Origin: an uncultured Clostridia bacterium
GTDB taxonomy: Bacteria > Bacillota > Clostridia > TANB77 > CAG-508
Direction: 5' to 3'
Assembly (NCBI GenBank): GCA_947599995.1
Contig: CANQFW010000044.1
Coordinates: forward strand, 1 to 11,326
Length of the DNA: 11,326 bases
The notes under the pieces were generated by a model. It was not told where the DNA came from, made no database searches, and worked only from the letters and a program-made list of their open reading frames with translations. Below are positions 1 through 5,463 of this stretch, piece by piece (within the stretch, counting starts at the first letter, position 1; each line of letters opens with the position of its first letter). The translations under genes were made by a program, and so were the position numbers.

Positions 1-24
1 GTATTTAGACACCTTGTATTTTTT

Positions 25-52
25 TTGAAAAAATGATAAAATTACTTATGAT
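25..52 (+). promoter_or_regulatory. Possible promoter upstream of the uvrB leader
   Basis: TTGAAA (25-30) is followed after 16 bp by TATGAT (47-52), five of six matches to the sigma-A -10 consensus. A start near 59 would give a leader of about 250 nt before uvrB, beginning just before the first inverted repeat. The sequence is very AT-rich, so chance matches are likely. This is a motif match only. Confidence 0.35.
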
Positions 53-61
53 ATTAACATT

Positions 62-99
62 TAATCTTATTTAATTTTTATTAGATTTATATAAGATTA
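62..99. repeat. 9-bp inverted repeat in the uvrB leader
   Basis: TAATCTTAT (62-70) is the exact reverse complement of ATAAGATTA (91-99), separated by 20 nt. It is AT-only apart from one G/C pair and would make a weak RNA stem. No T-run follows, so it is not an obvious terminator. Confidence 0.35.
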
Positions 100-121
100 T
101 TTAGTTTAGAAAAACAAAGTT

Positions 122-248
122 TATGACCCAAGTCGTGTAATTGGCAATTATGTTTACAAAAACCATAAAAAAAGCGAACGAATTACACAAATTTGTTCGG
201 TAATTACACGAATTTTTAGGCTGATATTTGTCGTTTTTTTGGGTCATA
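122..248. repeat. 127-bp nested foldback element, MITE-like or IS remnant
   Basis: The outer ends are perfect 9-bp inverted repeats, TATGACCCA (122-130) and TGGGTCATA (240-248). Inside them is a perfect 10-bp pair, TCGTGTAATT (133-142) and AATTACACGA (202-211). In the centre is a 9-bp hairpin with one G-T pair, CGAACGAAT (175-183) and ATTTGTTCG (191-199). The word GTGTAATT occurs three times, once on the plus strand (135-142) and twice on the minus strand (181-188 and 202-209). Matching ends plus repeated sub-terminal words suit an internally deleted insertion sequence or MITE. I see no target-site duplication and no coding capacity. As RNA the same sequence would fold into a long stem in the uvrB leader, so a regulatory role is the alternative. 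Confidence 0.5.
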
Positions 249-259
249 GCCACTGCATA

Positions 260-294
260 CTGACACTGTAACGGCTAAAGCCTAACAGTCTCAG
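260..294 (+). promoter_or_regulatory. Stem-loop directly before the uvrB ribosome binding site
   Basis: Three nested stems can be read: CTGA (260-263) with TCAG (291-294), ACTGT (265-269) with ACAGT (285-289), and GGCT (273-276) with AGCC (279-282). They are separated by a single C on each side and a small internal loop. The stretch is richer in G and C than its surroundings. It ends six bases before AGGAGG (299-304), leaving the Shine-Dalgarno free. No T-run follows, so it is unlikely to be a terminator. A translational or mRNA-stability element is plausible, but no known riboswitch class is recognised. Confidence 0.45.
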
Positions 295-308
295 CAAAAG
301 GAGGAAAA

Positions 309-2269
309 ATGTTTAAATTAGTATCAAATTACAAACCAACAGGAGACCAACCACAAGCGATAGATTATCTAGTAAAAGGAATAGAAGAAGGCAAGAAATA
401 TCAGACTTTACTTGGAGTTACAGGTTCTGGTAAAACCTTTACAATGGCAAATATAATAAACAAAGTTCAGAAACCAACCTTAGTACTTGCCCACAACAAA
501 ACGTTAGCACGGCCAGTTATTTTCTGAATTCAAAGAGTTCTTCCCAGAAAACAACGTAGAATATTTTGTTTCATATTATGACTATTATCAACCTGAAAGT
601 TATATCCCTCAATCAGATACCTATATAGAAAAGGATGCATCAATAAATGATGAAATAGACAAACTCCGACATTCAGCCACAGCATCATTATTTGAAACTA
701 GAGATGTAATAGTGGTAGCATCAGTAAGCTGTATATATGGTTTAGGTGACCCAATTGATTATGAACATATGATTATTTCATTAAGGCCAAATATGCAAGT
801 GTGTAGAGACGTTGTTTTAAAAAAACTGATAAATATGCAGTATACCCGAAATGAGATAGATTTTAAAAGAGGAACATTTAGAGCAAAAGGAGATATCGTA
901 GAAATATACCCATCAGATAGAGGAGAATCTGCAATAAGAGTAGAATTCTGGGGAGATGAAATTGAAAAAATATCTGAAATAAATCCATTGACAGGAAAAA
1001 CAATAGGGTTAAGAGAGCATGTAATGATATTTCCAAATTCACACTATGTAACGTCAAAGGAAAAAATGGAAAGAGCAATAGATTCAATTGAAAAAGAAAA
1101 GCAGGAACAAATAGAATTTTTTAAGAGTCAAAATAAGTTAATAGAAGCACAACGTATAGAAGAAAGAACAAATTTTGACATAGAAATGATGAAGGAAACT
1201 GGATTTTGTCAAGGAATAGAAAATTATTCAAGACATATAAGCGGAAGAGAGCCAGGAAGTGCACCATTTACTTTATTCGACTATTTTCCAAAAGATTTTT
1301 TGCTATTAATAGACGAATCACATGCAACGATTCCACAGGTTAGAGCAATGTATAATGGCGACAGAGCAAGAAAGGATTCACTTGTAAAATACGGATTTAG
1401 ACTCCCATCAGCATATGATAATAGACCACTTACTTTTAACGAGTTTGAGCAAAGGATTAATCAAGTTATTTTTGTAAGTGCAACACCTGCAGATTATGAA
1501 AAAGAGCACGCAAAAGATAATGTTGTAGAACAAATAATAAGGCCAACAGGACTTTTGGACCCTAAAATACAAGTAAAACCCGTCGAGAATCAGGTTGATG
1601 ATTTAATAGAGCAAATAAGAATTAGGGTGAAAAAAAATGAAAGAGTTTTAGTAACAACTCTTACAAAAAAAATGGCGGAAGATTTGACATCATATTTGCA
1701 AAGTGTAGATATAAAAGTAAATTATATGCACTCAGATATAAAAGCTCTTGAGAGAATGGAAATTATAAGGAATTTAAGATTACGGAGAATTTGATGTTTT
1801 GGTTGGAATAAATCTTTTAAGAGAGGGACTAGATATTCCCGAGGTATCTTTGGTTGCCATTTTAGATGCAGATAAAGAAGGATTCTTGCGTTCAGAGCGT
1901 TCACTAATACAAACAATAGGAAGAGCAGCGCGAAATACAGATGGAACTGTTATAATGTATGGAGATGAGCTTACAGAATCTATGGAAAAGGCAATAAAGG
2001 AGACTAACCGTAGAAGACTTATACAAGAACAATATAACAAAGAGCATAATATTACGCCAAAAACAATAAGAAAAGACATAAGAGATACAATAAGTGCAAT
2101 TAAATTAGAAGATATTAGTGTAGAATACAAATTAGAGAAAGAGGAAGATATAAAAGAAGTTATTGTAAAATTGACAGATGAGATGTTAAAATATGCATCT
2201 GATATGGAATTTGAAAAAGCTGCAGAAATTAGAGATAAAATTAAAGAACTTGAGTTACACATAAATTAA
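309..2269 (+). CDS. uvrB: UvrABC excinuclease subunit B, frame broken by two +1 shifts (recoded, pseudogene or sequence error)
   Basis: UvrB is the damage-verifying, helicase-like subunit of nucleotide excision repair; it receives damaged DNA from UvrA and recruits UvrC in the cytoplasm. The start is ATG 309 with AGGAGG at 299-304. Walker A GVTGSGKT lies at residues 36-43. After it come the beta-hairpin region YYDYYQPESYIP, a DESH Walker B, the motif VI segment QTIGRAARNTDG, and a C-terminal UVR segment near the end (EFEKAAEIRDKIKEL) that contacts UvrC. Removing one base at each of two sites (C510 and C1783) gives one continuous protein of about 652 residues, the normal family length, matching UvrB throughout. 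Read without correction, the first frame stops at 525-527 after 72 residues and the second at 1792-1794. Both extra bases are a C before a conserved Gly codon and form a zero-frame CGG. There is no other damage, so a long-dead pseudogene is unlikely. No uvrA is adjacent; a toxin-antitoxin pair follows. Confidence 0.93.
507..513 (+). other. uvrB frameshift site 1 (GCA C GGC)
   Basis: Zero-frame reading is GCA CGG CCA and reaches TGA at 525-527. Skipping C510 gives GCA GGC CAG TTA, that is Ala-Gly-Gln-Leu, which matches the conserved LAGQL segment I recall for Bacillus UvrB, and then continues into the conserved FKEFFPEN and YYDYYQPES region. The shift is therefore +1, at or next to codon CGG 510-512. 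Whether it is a real indel, a sequencing error or a recoding site cannot be settled from the sequence. Confidence 0.85.
1780..1786 (+). other. uvrB frameshift site 2 (TTA C GGA)
   Basis: Zero-frame reading is TTA CGG AGA ATT TGA, with the stop at 1792-1794. Skipping C1783 gives TTA GGA GAA TTT GAT, that is Leu-Gly-Glu-Phe-Asp, leading into the conserved segment VLVGINLLREGLDIPE. The shift has the same sign, the same extra base, the same zero-frame codon (CGG 1783-1785) and the same following residue (conserved Gly) as site 1. Confidence 0.85.
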
Positions 2270-2293
2270 CAAATTAAATTTTTAATAGTTCTA

Positions 2294-2309
2294 ATTTTAA
2301 ATTTAAAAT
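2294..2309. promoter_or_regulatory. 16-bp perfect palindrome before the toxin-antitoxin operon
   Basis: ATTTTAAATTTAAAAT is its own reverse complement. It ends three bases before the antitoxin Shine-Dalgarno (GGGAGGAG, 2312-2319). Toxin-antitoxin operons are often autoregulated at such sites, so an operator is possible. The sequence contains only A and T, so chance occurrence is a real alternative. Confidence 0.25.
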
Positions 2310-2325
2310 AAGGGAGGAGAAAAAA

Positions 2326-2523
2326 ATGGAATATTCAGAAGAAAATACTACTAAAGAAATAAGACAAAATCTTGTGAAAAAAGCATTAGCAATTTCAATT
2401 TCAGGAGCAGATATTCCAACAACTGAAACCATGAAATTTGTAAGGGAATACATAGAAGGAAAAGAAGATCTAAAAAATATTAAAGAGAAAGTTATAAAGA
2501 GGTATAATGAAAATGATAAATGA
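2326..2523 (+). CDS. VbhA-like antitoxin of a Fic toxin-antitoxin pair
   Basis: A 65-residue, mostly helical, charged protein placed immediately before a Fic gene. Its start is supported by GGGAGGAG at 2312-2319, six bases ahead of the ATG. The layout KKALAISISGADIP (18-31), then a helix ending REYIEG and a basic Lys-rich tail, follows the VbhA family, whose small three-helix proteins clamp the Fic active site. In VbhA the inhibitory helix carries (S/T)xxxE(G/N), with Glu contacting the second Arg of the Fic motif. On my alignment the Ser falls at Ile23 and the Glu at Gly27, and no (S/T)xxxE occurs elsewhere in the protein. The last 17 bases overlap the toxin start, which suggests translational coupling. 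The family call rests on position, size and remembered family sequence; the inhibition mechanism may differ from the VbhA model. Confidence 0.7.
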   Translation: MEYSEENTTKEIRQNLVKKALAISISGADIPTTETMKFVREYIEGKEDLKNIKEKVIKRYNENDK

Positions 2524-3190
2524 TCCATATGTGTTAGAAGATGGGACACTTAAAAACAAATTGGGAATAACAGATTACAATAAATTAAAGAAAGCAGAAG
2601 CAGATATAGGATTTGTAAAATTGATAGATATTGATTCTGTATATAAGGGAGAATTAAGTACAAAGCTACTACGTGACCTGCATAAACATATATTTGAGGA
2701 CATTTTTGATTGGGCAGGAGAGTATAGAGTAACTCCACTATATAAAGAAGAAGTTGTAATTCCCGGACTTAGTCTAGACTATGAGAAACCACAAAAAATA
2801 AATAAATCATTGGAGGAAAAAATAAAAAATTTAAATAAGATTAATTGGAAAGAAATGACAACCAAAGATATATCATTGCAATTTGCAAGGAAATTAGCTT
2901 TAATATGGAAAGTACATCCTTTTAGGGATGGTAATACTAGAGCAACATTATCATTTGCATACTTTTATGCGAGGGAAAATGGTTTTCCAATTAATATGGC
3001 ATACTTACTGGATAATTTAACTAGAGAAGTAGATGAAAAAGGCATAATAAAAAAACACAGTATTAGAGATTATTTTGTATTGGCTGCATTAGATGATAAA
3101 GATTATCCTGAACCAGAACATTTGGCTTATTTATTAAGGACAGCTATTGAAAAAGAAAATATGAAAAAGATCGTTGATGAAGGTAGATGA
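2507..3190 (+). CDS. fic: Fic-domain protein, probable toxin (AMP-transferase fold) with variant active site
   Basis: Fic proteins typically transfer AMP from ATP to a hydroxyl side chain of a target; bacterial toxins of this class modify proteins such as DNA gyrase and topoisomerase IV. This 227-residue protein starts YVLEDGTLKNKLGI, has the FDWAGEYR segment and a flap near PLYKEEVVIPG, and carries the Fic motif HPFRDGNTR at residues 137-145. The catalytic His, the acidic residue and the first Arg of the motif are present. Compared with canonical HxFx(D/E)GNGRxxR, the second Gly is Thr and the final Arg is Leu148. That Arg normally binds the ATP gamma-phosphate and the antitoxin Glu, which is also missing next door. 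The start is ATG 2507 (AAGAGG at 2497-2502) or ATG 2513, both inside the antitoxin gene. The target is unknown, and activities other than AMP transfer are possible. Confidence 0.85.
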   Translation: MKMINDPYVLEDGTLKNKLGITDYNKLKKAEADIGFVKLIDIDSVYKGELSTKLLRDLHKHIFEDIFDWAGEYRVTPLYKEEVVIPGLSLDYEKPQKINKSLEEKIKNLNKINWKEMTTKDISLQFARKLALIWKVHPFRDGNTRATLSFAYFYARENGFPINMAYLLDNLTREVDEKGIIKKHSIRDYFVLAALDDKDYPEPEHLAYLLRTAIEKENMKKIVDEGR

Positions 3191-3229
3191 TAAAGCCATA
3201 TAGTATAAAATGCATACAAACAAAGAAAA

Positions 3230-3268
3230 AAGGATAGATTTAATATATGTTAAAATAAATCTATCCTT
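3230..3268 (-). terminator. Rho-independent terminator of ysxC
   Basis: AAGGATAGATTTA (3230-3242) and TAAATCTATCCTT (3256-3268) form a perfect 13-bp stem with a 13-nt loop. On the minus strand the stem is followed by a U-rich tract (complement of 3221-3229). The ysxC stop codon lies in the first bases of the stem. On the plus strand only a weak T-rich stretch follows after seven bases, so it may also end fic transcripts, less efficiently. Confidence 0.8.
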
Positions 3269-3860
3269 AAATTACCTTTTTAATTTCTTCCCAAACCATA
3301 TTTGAATAAATCTTCCTCTCAGAGGAAAAAGGGATCATTGTAATATCGCCAATAGGATTAATTAATTTTTGCAAATTCTTTACAGTATCCATAACCTTAG
3401 TAGGAGCAATTTTATCAGCTTTATTAGCCAAAATTAGACAAGGCTTTTTTGATGAAATTATATAATTATACATAAGCTTATCATTATCAGTAGGATTATG
3501 TCTAATATCAATTAAAAATATAATTAAAGCAATCTTAGGGCTTTTTACCAAATATTCTTCAATAAAAGAGCCAACCTTTTCTTGTTCTTTCTTTGACATT
3601 TTACTATATCCGTATCCAGGTAAATCAACAAAATAAAAATTCTCGTCTATGTTATAGAAATTAATCTGACGAGTTTTACCGGGCTCTGAACTTGTTCTAG
3701 CTAGTTTCTTCCTATTTATCATTGTATTTATAAAACTAGATTTTCCAACGTTCGACTTCCCAACCAAAACAATTTCAGGCATATCATTTTTAGGGTATTG
3801 CTTTGGACATACTGCTGAAATTTCAAATTGTGGGTTCTTTACGATATATGATGGTTCCAT
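3267..3860 (-). CDS. ysxC: Ribosome biogenesis GTP-binding protein YsxC/EngB
   Basis: EngB-family GTPases (YihA in E. coli, YsxC in Bacillus) help assemble the large ribosomal subunit and are usually essential. From ATG 3860 the protein has 197 residues, the family's usual length. G1 is GKSNVGKS at residues 34-41, followed by the switch segment EPGKTRQINFY, G3 DLPGYG, G4 NKAD and G5 SSE, all intact. The frame is open back to 3941, but the longer start would place coding sequence across the promoter at 3892-3920 and adds residues not typical of the family. ATG 3860 has AAAGGAAA just upstream (complement of 3865-3872). The gene is monocistronic, convergent with fic and divergent from serS, with its own promoter and terminator. 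Confidence 0.95.
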   Translation of the reverse strand: MEPSYIVKNPQFEISAVCPKQYPKNDMPEIVLVGKSNVGKSSFINTMINRKKLARTSSEPGKTRQINFYNIDENFYFVDLPGYGYSKMSKKEQEKVGSFIEEYLVKSPKIALIIFLIDIRHNPTDNDKLMYNYIISSKKPCLILANKADKIAPTKVMDTVKNLQKLINPIGDITMIPFSSERKIYSNMVWEEIKKVI

Positions 3861-3891
3861 GTGCTTTCCTTTCAAATAAAAATCTTTATTT

Positions 3892-3920
3892 AATATAACA
3901 TATATCAACGGATTTTTCAA
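3892..3920 (-). promoter_or_regulatory. Sigma-A-type promoter of ysxC
   Basis: Read on the minus strand, TTGAAA (3920-3915) and TATATT (3897-3892) are separated by exactly 17 bp. The predicted transcript starts near 3885, giving a 5' leader of about 25 nt to ATG 3860. This placement argues against the longer open frame starting at 3941. Confidence 0.6.
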
Positions 3921-3971
3921 GAGCCAAATAGTAAATTGCATTAAAACAGGGCTGTTGCAATAAATTTACTA

Positions 3972-4000
3972 TTGCTATTTGATAAAAAAAGGTGTATAAT
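3972..4000 (+). promoter_or_regulatory. Sigma-A-type promoter of serS
   Basis: TTGCTA (3972-3977) and a perfect TATAAT (3995-4000) are 17 bp apart. Transcription would begin near 4007, leaving a leader of roughly 37 nt before serS. That is too short for a T-box, the tRNA-sensing leader often found on Firmicute aminoacyl-tRNA synthetase genes. Confidence 0.7.
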
Positions 4001-4043
4001 TCCAATATAATAATCAAAATGAAGAGGAAGGGGAGCAATAACA

Positions 4044-5330
4044 ATGATAGATATAAAATTTTTAAGAGAAAATCCAGAGGTTGTAAAAGAAAACATCAAA
4101 AAGAAATTCCAAGACCATAAGCTAATATTAGTAGATGAAGTAATAGAATTAGACAAAAAAAATCGTGAAGCAAAACTAAACGGAGATAATTTAAGAGCTG
4201 AAAGAAAAAAACTAAGTAATCAAATTGGAAGCTTAATGAAGCAAGGAGAAAAAGATAAAGCAGAAGAAACAAAGCAAAAGGTAAATAAAATAAATGAAAT
4301 GCTTGAAAAAAATGAAGAATTAGAAGCAAAACTTGTAGAAGAAATAAAACAAAGAATGATGAAAATACCAAACATAATGCATGAATCAGTGCCAATAGGA
4401 GAAGATGATTCAAAAAATGTGGAAATCAAAAAATATGGAGAGCCAATTGTTCCAGATTATGAAATTCCTTATCATGGAGAAATAATGGAAAGGTTAGGAG
4501 GATTAGACTTAGATAGTGCAAGAAGAGTTGCAGGACAAGGGTTTTACTATCTAGTAGGAGATGTAGCAAGACTTCACTCAGCGGTTCTAACATATGCAAG
4601 AGACTTTATGATAAATAAAGGATTTACATACTGTATTCCACCATATATGATACGCTCAGACATTGTAACAGGTGTCATGAGTTTTGAAGAAATGGATGCA
4701 ATGATGTACAAGATAGAAGGAGAAGACTTGTATTTAATAGGAACAAGTGAACATTCAATGATAGGAAAATTCAAAGACCAAATTCTAAGAAAAGAAGATA
4801 TGCCATATACAATGACATCCTATTCACCATGTTTTAGAAAAGAAAAAGGAGCACATGGTATAGAAGAAAGAGGAGTATATAGAATACACCAATTCGAAAA
4901 ACAGGAAATGATAGTTGTATGTGAACCAGACCAAAGCTGGGAATGGTATGACAAAATGTGGTCATATACTGTAGAATTTTTTACAAGTATGAACGTACCA
5001 GTTCACACATTAGAGTGTTGTAGTGGTGACTTAGCAGATCTAAAAGCAAAATCATGTGATGTTGAAGCATGGTCTCCTCGTCAAAAGAAATATTTTGAAG
5101 TAGGTAGTTGCTCAAATTTAACAGATGCACAAGCACGTAGACTTGGAATTCGAATTAAAGGAGAAAATGGTAACTATTTTGCACATACATTAAATAATAC
5201 TGTTGTAGCACCTCCAAGAATGTTAATTGCAATATTGGAAAATAATTACCAAGAAGATGGAAGTGTAGTTATTCCAGAGGCTTTAAGGCCTTACATGGGA
5301 GGACTAGAAAGGCTTAATCCAAAAAAATAA
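4044..5330 (+). CDS. serS: Seryl-tRNA synthetase (serine--tRNA ligase)
   Basis: A class II synthetase that activates serine with ATP and charges tRNA-Ser in the cytoplasm. It has 428 residues, a normal length. ATG 4044 follows GGGGAG (4030-4035) by eight bases. The N-terminal Lys/Glu-rich segment (about residues 30-105) is the coiled-coil arm that grips the long variable arm of tRNA-Ser. The catalytic core shows the TSEH loop, motif 2 beginning at FRKEKG (Arg265) and running to RIHQFEKQEM, and motif 3 NNTVVAPPRML with Arg392. The motif 2 loop GAHGIEERGVYRIHQF and the segment LECCSGDLADLKAKSCDVEAW resemble, as I recall them, archaeal-type SerRS more than the common bacterial form, which suggests old horizontal transfer; this is inference. 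The gene is transcribed alone from its own promoter and ends at a clear terminator. Confidence 0.96.
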   Translation: MIDIKFLRENPEVVKENIKKKFQDHKLILVDEVIELDKKNREAKLNGDNLRAERKKLSNQIGSLMKQGEKDKAEETKQKVNKINEMLEKNEELEAKLVEEIKQRMMKIPNIMHESVPIGEDDSKNVEIKKYGEPIVPDYEIPYHGEIMERLGGLDLDSARRVAGQGFYYLVGDVARLHSAVLTYARDFMINKGFTYCIPPYMIRSDIVTGVMSFEEMDAMMYKIEGEDLYLIGTSEHSMIGKFKDQILRKEDMPYTMTSYSPCFRKEKGAHGIEERGVYRIHQFEKQEMIVVCEPDQSWEWYDKMWSYTVEFFTSMNVPVHTLECCSGDLADLKAKSCDVEAWSPRQKKYFEVGSCSNLTDAQARRLGIRIKGENGNYFAHTLNNTVVAPPRMLIAILENNYQEDGSVVIPEALRPYMGGLERLNPKK

Positions 5331-5382
5331 ACAATAAAAGTGAATTATTTTAATACAAACAATTATTGTTAACTATAAATTT

Positions 5383-5415
5383 AAAAAAGTAGCAAGAAAA
5401 ATCTTGCTATTTTTT
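5383..5415 (+). terminator. Rho-independent terminator after serS
   Basis: TAGCAAGA (5390-5397) and TCTTGCTA (5402-5409) form a perfect 8-bp stem with a four-A loop. An A-tract (5383-5388) precedes it and six T (5410-5415) follow. The structure is symmetric enough to work on both strands. Confidence 0.88.
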
Positions 5416-5432
5416 CTGTTTTCTAGTAAAAT
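5404..5432 (+). promoter_or_regulatory. Probable promoter of the ftsQ operon, -35 inside the serS terminator
   Basis: TTGCTA (5404-5409) is the descending arm of the serS terminator stem and lies 17 bp before TAAAAT (5427-5432). The same -35 hexamer and spacing occur at the serS promoter. Transcription would start near 5439, about 25 nt before the ftsQ start codon. Confidence 0.5.
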
Positions 5433-5463
5433 AGAAAAGCAAATAAAAACTGGTGGTGATAAA

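Noticed and set aside
175..199. CGAAC...GTTCG half-sites upstream of uvrB as a LexA (SOS) box
   Set aside because: The Gram-positive LexA site needs GAAC and GTTC four bases apart; here they are about 15 apart and are simply the arms of the foldback hairpin.
1780..2262. Minus-strand open frame of 160 residues
   Set aside because: It is antisense to the conserved C-terminal part of uvrB, has no ribosome binding site and encodes Ser/Ile-rich shadow sequence.
309..2269. uvrB as an old, decayed pseudogene
   Set aside because: Apart from the two single-base shifts there are no stops and every catalytic motif is intact, which does not fit long decay.
3861..3941. Longer ysxC start at 3941
   Set aside because: The extension covers the minus-strand promoter and is not part of the family; ATG 3860 gives the usual length.
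4001..4043. T-box leader for serS
   Set aside because: The promoter lies only about 37 nt before the gene, leaving no room for a T-box, and no T-box consensus or terminator is seen there.
5404..5463. Longer ftsQ start at 5404
   Set aside because: It begins inside the serS terminator stem; ATG 5464 has a near-consensus extended Shine-Dalgarno.
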